Below, piece by piece: positions 22,497 to 30,291 of a stretch of DNA of 30,379 nt (the first letter of the stretch is position 1; each line of letters opens with the position of its first letter). The translations under genes were made by a program, and so were the position numbers. Below the pieces are notes generated by a model that saw only the letters and a program-made list of their open reading frames with translations, was not told where the DNA came from and ran no database searches. The stretch lies in assembly GCA_900768795.1 (NCBI GenBank), contig CAAGEH010000011.1, positions 1 through 30,379 of the forward strand, read 5' to 3'. Origin of the DNA: an uncultured Collinsella sp. GTDB taxonomy: Bacteria > Actinomycetota > Coriobacteriia > Coriobacteriales > Coriobacteriaceae.

Positions 22497-23714
22497 ATGA
22501 ATAGGGGGACGAATTTGACGACGTCGTTGTCGCAATCGGAGAAAGCAAACAGATCTTCGGGGCTTACCCTTGCACATTGGTTGCCCTTACTGGGTCTGAC
22601 GTGCGCCGCCTTTGTCTTCAATACCTCGGAGTTCATGCCGGTCGGTCTTCTCACCGACATCGGGTCGACGTTTTCGCTGAGCGAGGCGACAACGGGGCTC
22701 ATGATTTCGATTTACGCCTGGGCGGTCATGCTGCTGTCGATGCCTCTCATGGTCTTCGCCTCCCGTTTCGATTTCAAGCGCATGATGCTCGGGGTCGTCA
22801 CGATTTTTGCCTTGGGACAGTTTCTGTCTGCGCTTGCCCCGACGTTTCCGCTTCTTGTCGCATCGCGTCTCGTCGTCGCCTGCGCCCACGCCGTTTTCTG
22901 GTCGGTCGCCTCGATTATGGCGACGCGCTTGGTCGATGCCGAGCACGGGCCGCTTGCCATCAGCATGATCGCAACGGGTTCCTCGATCGCGCAGATCGCT
23001 GGCCTGCCCATCGGGCGAGCTATCGGCCTTGCTATCGGTTGGCGCATGACGTTTCTGCTTGTCGGCGTCGTGGCGGTGGCCGTCGTGGTGTATCAGACCA
23101 TCGTGTTTCCGCCCATGGCCGCGGGCGAGCCCTTCTCGATGGGTGACCTTCCGACGCTCTTCAAAAACCGGTTCCTCGTGGCGCTCTATGTGGTCACGAT
23201 TTTCATGGCGACGGGCTATTACGTCGCCTACAGCTATATCGAGCCGTTTCTGCAGCAAGTGGGCGGTATCGCTCCGGGTCTTATCACGATTTCGCTTGCT
23301 GCGTTCGGCGTTGCCGGCCTAATCGGAAGTTGGCTGTTCGGCCGCTTCTTCGACGGGCACCGTCGCGGATTCTTGGCATGCATGCTCGGCGGAGCCGCGC
23401 TCGCGCTTTTCCTTATCCGGTTCACGTGCACCTCGATTGTGGGCGTGTTTGTGACCTTCATCTTGTGGGGTATCTGCGAGACGGCATTTAACATCGCCTT
23501 TCAGGCAGAGCTCATCGACCATACCGAGCTCGACCAGTCCTCGGTTGCCATGTCCATTTTCTCGGGGCTTTTCAATCTGGGAATCGGCACGGGAACTGCT
23601 ATCGGCGGCGCAGTCGTAAGCGGTATCGGGATCGCGTCGATCGGTATCGTCGGCGGGATCGTTGCCACGATGGGTGTGGCGCTGACGTTCGCCTGGATGC
23701 TTCGCGAGCTGTAG
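22497..23714 (+). CDS. MFS efflux transporter (DHA1, sugar-efflux SotB/YdeA-like)
   Basis: A 405-residue, 12-helix membrane protein. The N-terminal FVFNTSEFMPVGLLTDI and the segment TTGLMISIYAWAVMLLSMPL are hallmarks of the SotB/AraJ branch of DHA1 antiporters that expel sugars or drugs. Other landmarks are FDFKRMMLGVV (A-motif region), FWSVASIMATRLV and the second-half YYVAYSYIEPFLQQVGG. The start is uncertain: ATG 22497 has a GGTGG nearby, while a TTG at 22515 follows AGGGGG (22503-22508) at ideal spacing and would remove six residues. It probably shares a transcript with the hydrolase. Confidence 0.87.
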   Translation: MNRGTNLTTSLSQSEKANRSSGLTLAHWLPLLGLTCAAFVFNTSEFMPVGLLTDIGSTFSLSEATTGLMISIYAWAVMLLSMPLMVFASRFDFKRMMLGVVTIFALGQFLSALAPTFPLLVASRLVVACAHAVFWSVASIMATRLVDAEHGPLAISMIATGSSIAQIAGLPIGRAIGLAIGWRMTFLLVGVVAVAVVVYQTIVFPPMAAGEPFSMGDLPTLFKNRFLVALYVVTIFMATGYYVAYSYIEPFLQQVGGIAPGLITISLAAFGVAGLIGSWLFGRFFDGHRRGFLACMLGGAALALFLIRFTCTSIVGVFVTFILWGICETAFNIAFQAELIDHTELDQSSVAMSIFSGLFNLGIGTGTAIGGAVVSGIGIASIGIVGGIVATMGVALTFAWMLREL

Positions 23715-23759
23715 TTTGTTGACGCCTGACAGTCAATTAACAACTGTCCACGATTTGCT

Positions 23760-23768
23760 TGCTAGAAT
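23760..23768 (+). promoter_or_regulatory. Extended -10 promoter candidate for the GH13 gene
   Basis: TGCTAGAAT at 23760-23768 reads TG-n-TAGAAT, an extended -10 with five of six hexamer matches, 45 bases before the start. Just upstream, TTGAC (23719-23723) and GTCAA (23732-23736) form an interrupted palindrome that could be an operator. Confidence 0.45.
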
Positions 23769-23812
23769 GTTGTCTGAACAAAGGTTATCTAAGTGCCTTA
23801 AGGAGAGCTGCC

Positions 23813-25153
23813 ATGTGGGCTTATGAGACGACGTTCTACCAGATCTATCCGCTTGGTTTCTGCGGGTGCGCGCACGAGAACCATCTCGAGGAGCCCGTGC
23901 AGCTCGGTCCCATCAACAAGGTTGCCGACTGGGCAGACTATCTGCACGATCTTCATGTCGGTGCGGTTCTTCTCAACCCGGTCTTCGATTCGGATTGCCA
24001 TGGCTATGATACGCGCGACCTGCGTACCATAGATAAACGCCTGGGAACCAATGCCGACTTCGCCCATGTGTGCGAAGAGCTCCACGCGCGCGGCATCCGT
24101 GTTGTGCTCGATGCTGTGTTCAACCATGTCGGGCGCGGCTTCTGGGCGTTCAAGGACGTGCAGGAAAAACGTTGGGATTCTCCCTACAAGGATTGGTTCT
24201 GCATCAATTTCGATGGTGATTCCGCCTATGGTGACGGTTTTTGGTACGAAGGCTGGGAGGGTCACTTCGAGCTCGTTAAGCTCAACCTCAAGAACCCTGC
24301 CGTCGTCGATTACCTGCTCGACACGGTTCGCTTCTGGGTCGACGAGTTCGGGATCGACGGCCTGCGCCTCGATGTCGCGTACATGCTCGATCGCGACTTC
24401 CTTCGCAGGCTTCACGGCTTTTGCCGTGAGCTCGCCCCCGATTTCCCTCTTATCGGCGAGACGCTTCATGGCGACTACAAGCAGATCGTTAACGACGAGA
24501 TGCTCGATTCCTGTACCAATTACGAGTGCTACAAGGGCATTTACTCAAGCTTCAACAGCCAGAACATGTTCGAGATCGCGCATTCGCTCAACCGTCAATT
24601 CGGCTCCGAGAACTGGTGCATCTACCGCGGAAAACATCTTTTGAGTTTTGTCGACAACCACGATGTCGAGCGCTTGGCGAGTATCCTCACCGACCGCTCG
24701 TGTTTGGCGCCCGCGTACGGCGTGCTTTTCGGCATGCCGGGTTTCCCTTGCGTCTACTACGGAAGCGAATGGGGCGCCGAGGGAAAGAAGAACGGTCCCG
24801 ACGGCGATTGGGCCATGCGTGCCTGCTTCGATGCCCCCGAGCCAAATGAACTCACCTCGTTTATCCGTAAGCTCGCCGAGCTGCGCGGTCGCGGGGACGC
24901 TGCCTCCCATGCACTCAATTATGGCGATTACCGCAATGTCCAGATTCAGAACAAGCAACTGCTCTTTGCTCGTGCGGACGCGGATGCCCGGGTCTATATT
25001 GCAATCAATGCGGTTGCCGAGTCGTACACGTTTAGCTCCGATGAGCTTAACGGGTCGTTTACGGATTTGCTGAAAGACGACGATACGAGCATGGAGCTTG
25101 CAGGCTCTCTCGAGCTTGAGCCCTACGATGTTCGCTATCTTTTGAAAAACTAG
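23813..25153 (+). CDS. Glycoside hydrolase family 13 enzyme (alpha-amylase superfamily)
   Basis: A 446-residue cytosolic enzyme without signal peptide. All four GH13 regions are present: DAVFNHVG (region I, near 98-105), GLRLDVAYM with nucleophile Asp187 (II), LIGET with acid/base Glu216 (III) and FVDNHD with Asp284 (IV). The N-terminus FYQIYPLGFCG begins the barrel directly, without the extra domain of neopullulanases, and a short C-terminal beta domain closes it. It probably degrades imported maltodextrins or related alpha-glucosides; exact specificity cannot be read. AGGAG (23801-23805) lies seven bases before the ATG. Followed after 25 bases by the DNA glycosylase gene. Confidence 0.92.
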   Translation: MWAYETTFYQIYPLGFCGCAHENHLEEPVQLGPINKVADWADYLHDLHVGAVLLNPVFDSDCHGYDTRDLRTIDKRLGTNADFAHVCEELHARGIRVVLDAVFNHVGRGFWAFKDVQEKRWDSPYKDWFCINFDGDSAYGDGFWYEGWEGHFELVKLNLKNPAVVDYLLDTVRFWVDEFGIDGLRLDVAYMLDRDFLRRLHGFCRELAPDFPLIGETLHGDYKQIVNDEMLDSCTNYECYKGIYSSFNSQNMFEIAHSLNRQFGSENWCIYRGKHLLSFVDNHDVERLASILTDRSCLAPAYGVLFGMPGFPCVYYGSEWGAEGKKNGPDGDWAMRACFDAPEPNELTSFIRKLAELRGRGDAASHALNYGDYRNVQIQNKQLLFARADADARVYIAINAVAESYTFSSDELNGSFTDLLKDDDTSMELAGSLELEPYDVRYLLKN

Positions 25154-25178
25154 CTGAACCGACAAAGACGTGACGATT

Positions 25179-25775
25179 ATGGGCGAGGATGACGGCTACA
25201 CGCACATCGATCATGGGTTCGATCCGGTGTTTGATGAGCGCTCGACGACGCTTGTGCTCGGTTCGTTTCCGAGTGTGCTCTCCCGCGCGAATTCGTTTTA
25301 TTACGGCAATCCGCAAAATCGCTTTTGGCGTGTTGTCGCCGCCTGTCTCGATGTCGAGGTTCCTCCCAATGAGGGCGCTTTGCTCAGCGATGCGTGCGGT
25401 AGGCGTCTGGGTGCTGAGCCGGGTGCGCCCGCTTCGCTCGAGCAATCGATAGATGCCAAGCGTGCGATGCTGCTCGACGGTGGCATCGCGCTGTGGGACG
25501 TGGTTGCGAGTTGCGACATCAAGGGCTCATCGGATGCGAGCATCAGAGGGGTCGAGCCCGTCGATATCGCGCGCATTCTGACTGTCTCTCCTATCGACCG
25601 AGTTATCTGCAATGGGGGATGCGCCGGCAAACTCTACAAGCGCTATCTGCGTGATGCCGTGGGAATCGATGCGCAGGTTCTGCCGAGCACAAGCCCCGCG
25701 AATGCGGCATGGAGGCTCGATCGCCTGATCGAACGCTGGAGCGAAGAGATTCACCCGGTTCGCAGGGTTTGCTAG
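25179..25775 (+). CDS. DNA-deoxyinosine (hypoxanthine) glycosylase, uracil-DNA glycosylase superfamily
   Basis: A 198-residue protein with the motifs of the MUG/HDG branch: LVLGSFPSVLSRANSFYYG (motif A, near 26-44), NPQNRFWRVV, a central ALWDVVASCDIKGSSD, the strand DRVICNGGCAGKLYKRY and motif B LPSTSPANAAW. Such enzymes remove hypoxanthine or uracil from DNA in base-excision repair. No strong ribosome binding site is seen; ATG 25179 is used, and GTG 25170 is in frame. The short gap suggests cotranscription with the GH13 gene. Confidence 0.85.
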   Translation: MGEDDGYTHIDHGFDPVFDERSTTLVLGSFPSVLSRANSFYYGNPQNRFWRVVAACLDVEVPPNEGALLSDACGRRLGAEPGAPASLEQSIDAKRAMLLDGGIALWDVVASCDIKGSSDASIRGVEPVDIARILTVSPIDRVICNGGCAGKLYKRYLRDAVGIDAQVLPSTSPANAAWRLDRLIERWSEEIHPVRRVC

Positions 25776-25847
25776 CTGCGGAATGTTCGTTTACCAGCCA
25801 CGGAATGTCTGCACGTACCCCAAGGGGTTACTAACAGCGGGCACTCG

Positions 25848-25873
25848 TCACGTTATCGAGTCACGTTATCGAT
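25848..25873. repeat. Perfect-core 13-bp tandem duplication
   Basis: TCACGTTATCGAG (25848-25860) is followed directly by TCACGTTATCGAT (25861-25873). The second copy encodes the C-terminal residues of the minus-strand gene and the first contains its stop, so the duplication sits on the 3' end of that gene. Confidence 0.8.
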
Positions 25874-26539
25874 AAAGCGTCGAATACACATCGTCCAGGC
25901 AGGTATCGGCTTTGATACATCGATGAGGTCGTCAGGATCGATGGGGGAGGATGCACCTGCACGGAGCTGACACTCCGATACCGGAAGCCCCGAGCGCGCC
26001 GCAGCAACGAGCCGGTCGGTGCCTTCCGATATTTTTCTGCGCCAGAAGCCCATGCGCGGAGCGGTTCTGAGCGCGCGTTCGAGCCCCCAGGCATCGCCGA
26101 TTATCAGCGCACCTCCCCAAGCGAGTTCTAGAGAGAGACAGGCATCTTTGATTCGCTCAGCGCATCCGCGCATGGCGTTTGCACTGCAGCCTGCGTCGCC
26201 GAGAACGATCGCGTAGACGCGGGCTCCCGCCCGCGCATGCGTCTCACGCAGACGATGCAGCACGGTTCGACTTGGAGGTAGGGGCGTCTCGACGCAAAGA
26301 ATCAGAGTGTCGGCGGCGCTATCGACGCGCTCGGGCACGTGCGACCTGGAAAGCTTTGCATATGCGGCCGTTGCGGCAAAGAAGTCATCCAGCACGATTG
26401 CGCCGGGGCCGTGTGCCTTTTCCCGCCCGAGATAGACTCTGCCTATTCGCTTGGGAAGTGCTGCCGCGATGTCGTTATGTTCGGCGCCATCGGACGAAGT
26501 TTTTGGCTCTGGGGAGCGCTCGGGTGAATTCAACGGCAT
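25853..26539 (-). CDS. Uncharacterised protein, flavodoxin/NAD(P)H-reductase-like fold
   Basis: A 228-residue soluble protein. The core looks like a flavodoxin-type Rossmann fold: DTLILCVETPLPPSRTVLHRL, a helix, GARVYAIVLGDAG, then AERIKDACLSLELAWGGALI and the strand IIGDAWGLERALRTAPRMGFWRRKI. The Cys-Glu-Thr-Pro loop occupies the place of the flavin phosphate loop but lacks its T/S-x-T pattern, so flavin binding is uncertain. The first 20 residues are Pro/Glu/Ser-rich. ATG 26539 follows AAAGGAG with a spacing of 7. Divergent from the aminotransferase across 100 bases. Family assignment is tentative. Confidence 0.6.
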   Translation of the reverse strand: MPLNSPERSPEPKTSSDGAEHNDIAAALPKRIGRVYLGREKAHGPGAIVLDDFFAATAAYAKLSRSHVPERVDSAADTLILCVETPLPPSRTVLHRLRETHARAGARVYAIVLGDAGCSANAMRGCAERIKDACLSLELAWGGALIIGDAWGLERALRTAPRMGFWRRKISEGTDRLVAAARSGLPVSECQLRAGASSPIDPDDLIDVSKPIPAWTMCIRRFIDNVTR

Positions 26540-26639
26540 AAGAACGCTCCTTTCCAGTAGGTTTGCAAGACGAATCGAATATACCCATTCACCTCGCCTC
26601 ACGCTATGCTGTCATCAATCGAGTTGTGAGAGGAATCCT

Positions 26640-27776
26640 ATGCGTCTTTCAACAAATACCGCGCTTGCCGCGCTCAAGCCCTCGGGCATCCGCCGCATCA
26701 ACGCGCTCGCCGCCCAACATCCGGGCTGCATTGCGCTCGCGTTGGGCGAGCCTGAGTTCGATACGCCTGCAGAAATCTCTGCGGAGGTGTCCGCCGCGCT
26801 CGGTCGGGGCGAGACGCACTATCCCGCTAACAACGGCAAGCCCTTGGTTCGCGAGGCGCTGAGCTCCTACATGGAGAAGCGCGGGCTTGCGTATCCTGCG
26901 GATCAGATTATTCTGACGGACGGTGCGACCGAGGCGCTTTCCTCCACGCTGCTTGCCTTGCTCGATCCAGGCGATGAGGTGGTGATTCCCACTCCGGCGT
27001 TTGGGCTCTACGAAAGCATCGTGGTCGCCAACCATGCTCGCCCGGTGTTTCTCGACACGGTTCCCGCTTCGTTCCAAATCGATGAGCCTGCGCTACGCGC
27101 GGTGGTGACCCCCAAGACCAAGGCGATCGTCATCTGTTCGCCCAACAACCCGACAGGCTGCATTCTGTCTGCTGAGTCGCTCGATGCCGTCGCGCGCGTT
27201 GCTGCGGAAACGGGCATCTACGTGGTGTGTGACGATGTTTACAACAGACTTGTCTATGTTGACGGCTATGAGCGCTTTGCCCAACGTTATCCGGAGCTCT
27301 CCGAGCAAATCGTCGTCATCGATTCGTTTTCCAAGCCCTGGGCGATGACGGGGTGGCGTCTGGGGTGGGTAGCATCCGATGCGGCAGTTACTGCCGAGAT
27401 CGCCAAAGCTCACCAATATCTGGTCTCCTCTGCGGTCTCGTTTGAGATGGACGCTGCCGCCCGTGCGCTCGATGTGGATCCCGCGCCGATGCTTGCTATA
27501 TATCGTCGTCGCAGGTCGCGAGTTGTTTCCGCTCTAACGGAAATTGGCCTCGACGTCGTTGAGCCTGCCGGGGCGTTCTATGTCTTTCCTCGTATCTCCA
27601 AGACCGGCCTCACTTCCGAAGAGTTCTGCATCCGCGCGATCGAGGAGGCGGGCGTGGGTCTCGTCCCCGGTGACTGCTTTGGCGCCGAGGGCTTTGTCCG
27701 CCTGAGCTATTGCGTTGCCGACGAGCAGCTTGACGAGGGACTTCACCGTCTCGCCGAGTTCGTGCACTCACTGTGA
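26640..27776 (+). CDS. PLP-dependent class I/II aminotransferase
   Basis: A 378-residue fold-type I aminotransferase. Key parts are IALALGEPEFDTP near the N-terminus, THYPANNGKPLVREALSSY, the phosphate-binding GATEALSST, ICSPNNPTGCILS, YVVCDDVYNRLVY (Asp that holds the pyridine nitrogen) and DSFSKPWAMTGWRLGW with PLP Lys232. The C-terminal FVRLSYCVADE carries the substrate-binding Arg. It resembles aspartate/aromatic or MalY/PatA-type enzymes; the substrate is not decided. GAGAGGA (26628-26634) lies five bases before the ATG. Upstream of, but not cotranscribed with, rplJL, which has its own promoter. Confidence 0.92.
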   Translation: MRLSTNTALAALKPSGIRRINALAAQHPGCIALALGEPEFDTPAEISAEVSAALGRGETHYPANNGKPLVREALSSYMEKRGLAYPADQIILTDGATEALSSTLLALLDPGDEVVIPTPAFGLYESIVVANHARPVFLDTVPASFQIDEPALRAVVTPKTKAIVICSPNNPTGCILSAESLDAVARVAAETGIYVVCDDVYNRLVYVDGYERFAQRYPELSEQIVVIDSFSKPWAMTGWRLGWVASDAAVTAEIAKAHQYLVSSAVSFEMDAAARALDVDPAPMLAIYRRRRSRVVSALTEIGLDVVEPAGAFYVFPRISKTGLTSEEFCIRAIEEAGVGLVPGDCFGAEGFVRLSYCVADEQLDEGLHRLAEFVHSL

Positions 27777-27793
27777 ACAAAACGTGGATATGC

Positions 27794-27822
27794 TTGACGT
27801 CGAGCTATGTCCTCGCCATACT
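27794..27822 (+). promoter_or_regulatory. Sigma-A promoter of rplJL
   Basis: TTGACG (27794-27799) and CATACT (27817-27822) are separated by exactly 17 bases. Transcription from about 27829 would start just before the L10 leader, as expected for this class. Confidence 0.7.
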
Positions 27823-27844
27823 AACGAAGGTTCAACGCATGGAT

Positions 27845-27925
27845 CCGCTGCCAAAGACAGCCGGTGCGCTGCGTCCATTCGGGCGTGATGCTTAATGGGA
27901 TTTCCCGCCAGCCGAGGTGGTCGAG
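27845..27925 (+). promoter_or_regulatory. Ribosomal protein L10 leader
   Basis: The stretch carries the conserved L10-leader elements in order: AAAGACAGCCGGTGC (27853-27867), CTTAAT (27891-27896) and CCCGCC followed by CCGAGGT. These build the kink-turn fold bound by L10 or by L10 with L7/L12, which represses synthesis of rplJ and rplL. Recognition is by remembered consensus; a covariance-model search would settle it. Confidence 0.8.
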
Positions 27926-27941
27926 CAGATATGTCTTCTCG

Positions 27942-27979
27942 CCCCCGTCGCTCTTTCGCAGCGCCGGGGGTTTCTTTTT
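27942..27979 (+). terminator. Terminator/attenuator inside the rplJ leader
   Basis: CCCCCG (27942-27947) pairs with CGGGGG (27965-27970), with an inner CGCT/AGCG stem. The hairpin is followed by TTTCTTTTT. It is a full intrinsic terminator placed between the L10 leader and rplJ, so control probably includes transcription attenuation. Confidence 0.8.
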
Positions 27980-28044
27980 GGACATGCCCCCGTCACGTCT
28001 TGTTGGCGGTCTGTGCCCGGAAAGAAATCGAGGAGGTGCAATTC

Positions 28045-28569
28045 ATGCCCCAACAGTACAAAATCGACAAGGTTGCAGAGATCGAGTCCCACATCAAGGA
28101 CAACGCCGGTCTGTTCGTCGTCAACTACAACGGTCTGACGGTTAAGCAGGCTCAGGAGCTGCGTCATCAGCTTCGCGAGGCCGGTGCCGAGATGAAGGTC
28201 TACAAGAACAAGCTCGCTCGCATCGCTCTTAAGAATCAGGAGCAGCCCGAGATCGACGAGCTTCTCGCCGGCCCCGTTGCTTACGTGTTCTATGAGACCG
28301 AGCCCGTCGAGGCTGCCAAGGCCCTCAAGGAGTTCTCCAAGACGGCCGGTGAAGGTGTTCTCGAGATTAAGGGCGGCATTTCCGATGGAAAGGTCGTCAC
28401 TGCCGATGAGGTCAAGGCTATCGCCGAGCTTCCCACCAAGGATCAGCTCCTCGGTCAGCTCGCTGGTCTTATCAGCGGTTTCGCTCGCGACATCGCTGTC
28501 TGCGTCAACGGCGTTTCCTCTGGTCTCGCCCGTTCGATCCAGCAGGTTTCCGAGCAGAAGGCTGCTTAA
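28045..28569 (+). CDS. rplJ: 50S ribosomal protein L10
   Basis: A 174-residue L10, the base of the ribosomal stalk. The N-terminal rRNA-binding domain contains LFVVNYNGLTVKQAQELRHQLREAG and YKNKLARIAL. GPVAYVFYETEP and KGGISDGKVV follow, and the C-terminal helix (LAGLISGFARDIAVC to the end) provides L7/L12 dimer sites. ATG 28045 has a perfect GAGGAGG just upstream (28029-28036 region). A longer frame starting upstream would translate through the L10 leader and is rejected. Followed by rplL after 111 bases. Confidence 0.96.
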   Translation: MPQQYKIDKVAEIESHIKDNAGLFVVNYNGLTVKQAQELRHQLREAGAEMKVYKNKLARIALKNQEQPEIDELLAGPVAYVFYETEPVEAAKALKEFSKTAGEGVLEIKGGISDGKVVTADEVKAIAELPTKDQLLGQLAGLISGFARDIAVCVNGVSSGLARSIQQVSEQKAA

Positions 28570-28583
28570 GCTTTCCGCTCATC

Positions 28584-28599
28584 GCGGTGCTCGCACCGT
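28584..28599 (+). other. Small hairpin between rplJ and rplL
   Basis: GCGGTG and CACCGT pair around a CTCG loop. No T-run follows. It may mark a processing point that helps make L7/L12 in excess over L10; this is inference. Confidence 0.35.
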
Positions 28600-28680
28600 G
28601 CCCCGTTTCGCACATGCGTAACGGTATCTATTTAAGATCTTCGCGTCTAAACCGGGCGCGAAAACCGAAAGGACTTAGAA

Positions 28681-29058
28681 ATGGCTAAGCTTACCACCGA
28701 TGAGATCATCGATGCTCTTAAAGAAATGACCCTTCTCGAGGCTTCCGAGCTCGTCAAGGCTATCGAGGACACCTTTGGTGTTTCCGCCGCTGCTCCTGCT
28801 GCAGTCGTCGCTGGCCCTGCTGCCGGTGCTGCTGAGGCCGAGGAGAAGACCGAGTTTGACGTCGTGCTCGAGGGCTTCGGCGACAACAAGATCCAGGTCA
28901 TCAAGGTCGTCCGTGAGCTCACCAGCCTTGGTCTTAAGGAGGCCAAGGAGGTCGTCGAGAGCGCTCCCAAGGCTGTTCTCGAGGGTGTCAAGAAGGAGGA
29001 CGCCGACGCTGCCAAGGAGAAGCTCGAGGCTGCCGGCGCTGCTGTCTCCATCAAGTAA
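28681..29058 (+). CDS. rplL: 50S ribosomal protein L7/L12
   Basis: A 125-residue stalk protein, present in several copies per ribosome. The N-terminal dimerisation helices include TTDEIIDALKEMTLLEASEL. The Ala-rich hinge lies near 38-57. The C-terminal factor-binding domain has EFDVVLEGFGDNKIQVIKVV, LGLKEAKEVVESAPK and the final KLEAAGAAVSIK. GAAAGGA stands before the ATG at 28681. A strong terminator follows at once, so rpoB/rpoC are not in this transcript. Confidence 0.97.
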   Translation: MAKLTTDEIIDALKEMTLLEASELVKAIEDTFGVSAAAPAAVVAGPAAGAAEAEEKTEFDVVLEGFGDNKIQVIKVVRELTSLGLKEAKEVVESAPKAVLEGVKKEDADAAKEKLEAAGAAVSIK

Positions 29059-29105
29059 CTTTTGCTTCTTGTAAAGCAAATTACTTGTTGCCACGTGCAA
29101 CTCAC

Positions 29106-29138
29106 GCGGGATCCGCACAGGCGGGTCCCGCTTTTTTT
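29106..29138 (+). terminator. Intrinsic terminator after rplL
   Basis: An 11-bp stem (29106-29116 with 29121-29131, one G-U) with an ACAG loop is followed by seven T (29132-29138). Confidence 0.95.
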
Positions 29139-29279
29139 GTTGCGATCTCAAACTCGATGAATGCGGAATCGGGGCGCTAGTCGTCATATCTTTCGAGGCG
29201 TCAGCTTGAATACTTACCGGGCTCGTGCGTTGCGCATCTGCTCACGGCATCGGCAGCAGCGGTTGATTTCTGATGGCCT

Positions 29280-29355
29280 GCACTCGTCGCGTCGCCTCTG
29301 CATCCATCCATTGGATCTCTCCGCATCAAAAACCGCCCCGAGGGGCGACGAGTGC
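29280..29355. repeat. 11-bp perfect inverted repeat
   Basis: GCACTCGTCGC (29280-29290) and GCGACGAGTGC (29345-29355) are exact reverse complements 54 bases apart. They enclose the minus-strand terminator hairpin. Confidence 0.75.
29328..29347 (-). terminator. Intrinsic terminator of the 74-residue minus-strand gene
   Basis: On the minus strand CGCCCC-TC-GGGGCG (29347-29334) is followed by GGTTTTTG (plus-strand A-run 29328-29332). It lies about 100 bases beyond the stop of the gene at 29449-29673. Confidence 0.65.
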
Positions 29356-29446
29356 GCACGGATTAAACTAGATGTATTTGACGGCTTGCCGATTCCGTTG
29401 CCGGGACTTAGCGGCGACGAGTATGCATGAATTAAATTAGATGCAT
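29345..29446. repeat. Imperfect direct repeat of about 33 bp
   Basis: The segment 29345-29377 recurs at 29414-29446. Both begin GCGACGAGT, share ATTAAA and end TAGATG-AT, with about six differences. AGATGTATTT occurs a further time at 29451-29460, overlapping the stop of the neighbouring gene. Confidence 0.75.
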
Positions 29447-29448
29447 CG

Positions 29449-29673
29449 CTAGATGTATTTTTCGGAGACGATTGCTGTGTTGTAACCGCCATCAAGGAAT
29501 GCGACGTAATTGATGCACTCGCCGATCTTCTTCAGGACTGCGATAGGACCGTTTCCGCCAATCGATATATCGTCCTTCTTGCTGAAAACGAACGCGTCGG
29601 TCTGATCTGTGCAGTAGTTGACTTCATCCCAGCAGACTCGAGCCTTCTTGAGCGCCTCTTCATACGTAATCAT
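29449..29673 (-). CDS. Small protein of 74 residues, immunity-protein-like
   Basis: MITYEEALKKARVCWDEVNY begins a compact acidic protein; it continues with a DAFVFSKKDD strand and IGGNGPIAVLKKIGE, and ends VSEKYI. The order A-helix, F-x-F-type strand, GG-GP-I-V-K-x-G resembles the Imm35-like immunity/YrhB-type small domains that protect against secreted toxins; this is pattern memory only. ATG 29673 follows AAAGGA with nine bases spacing. It stands alone in a lower-GC, repeat-flanked region, with its own downstream terminator, as expected for a recently gained accessory gene. No toxin gene is visible in the window. Confidence 0.65.
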   Translation of the reverse strand: MITYEEALKKARVCWDEVNYCTDQTDAFVFSKKDDISIGGNGPIAVLKKIGECINYVAFLDGGYNTAIVSEKYI

Positions 29674-29789
29674 TGCTTGCCATCCTTTCGTAACAAAGAT
29701 TTCAGCCCTGACCGAGAGCCTCTGGTTGTCGGTTTTGACAAGATTGACGGGTGACGTGTCGACGCTGCTCATCGTTCGGGTTATGTTTT

Positions 29790-29815
29790 TGAATATATTT
29801 GCTGAATATATTTGC
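29790..29815. repeat. Perfect 13-bp tandem duplication
   Basis: TGAATATATTTGC occurs twice in direct succession (29790-29802 and 29803-29815), about 117 bases upstream of the minus-strand 74-residue gene, where it could form an AT-rich promoter element. Confidence 0.8.
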
Positions 29816-30072
29816 ATTCTACTTGACGACTCTGCAGCCGCCGAAATCGAATCAGAGATTCGCGACGTACAACAATACGCGTGGGGCTCAAAGCGCTGCA
29901 TAGGACTCGCGTGCCATCAAAGTGGGTCTTTTGCCTATCGTTGTCCGCTGTAAGGTGGCGGTGGATTCAGTAAAGATGGGATGCCTCGGTATACCTTTGA
30001 AACAAGATTTGTAATCAGGTACATGTTTAGCTAGGCGACGGCGCGGCCGTTGGCCAGATATTCACATTTTAG

Positions 30073-30261
30073 AAGTCGGATAAATATCCGAGATCTCCTC
30101 AAAGAGAGATAGAGACCGGTCTGTTGCCAGAACAATATGGTTTGATCGGTGATGTATATGAGATAGATGGGCGTGCTATCTGCTGCTTAAAGATGGGAGA
30201 GGGCATAGCTCGCGGAGCGATTTGGAAAAATCACGAGCTATATATAGATTGCCGATCATAA
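30073..30261 (+). pseudogene. Protein-like ORF remnant without a good start
   Basis: After an in-frame TAG (30070-30072) a frame of 62 codons runs to TAA 30259-30261. Its second half looks like real protein: LLPEQYGLIGDVYEIDGRAI, then CCLKMGEGIARGAIW and KNHELYIDCRS. No ATG or ribosome binding site precedes it (first candidates TTG 30124 and ATG 30193). It may be the 3' piece of a decayed gene or a small gene with an unusual start. I do not recognise a family. Confidence 0.35.
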
Positions 30262-30291
30262 ATCCCTCTCCGGCGGGCGGCAAGATATCGA

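Larger units (their letters stand above)
29139..29448. other. Gene-free spacer after rplL
   Basis: I find no credible gene in these 310 bases. They contain an 11-bp inverted repeat, a minus-strand terminator and the first copy of a direct repeat, listed separately. Short frames present lack ribosome binding sites and protein-like composition. Confidence 0.6.

Noticed and set aside
25816..25829. Terminator between the DNA glycosylase and the convergent minus-strand gene
   Set aside because: TACCCC-AA-GGGGTTA has only a two-base loop, four G-C pairs and no T-run.
29618..29953. 111-codon plus-strand frame at the window end
   Set aside because: It begins antisense to the 74-residue gene, lacks a ribosome binding site, and only a short part looks protein-like.
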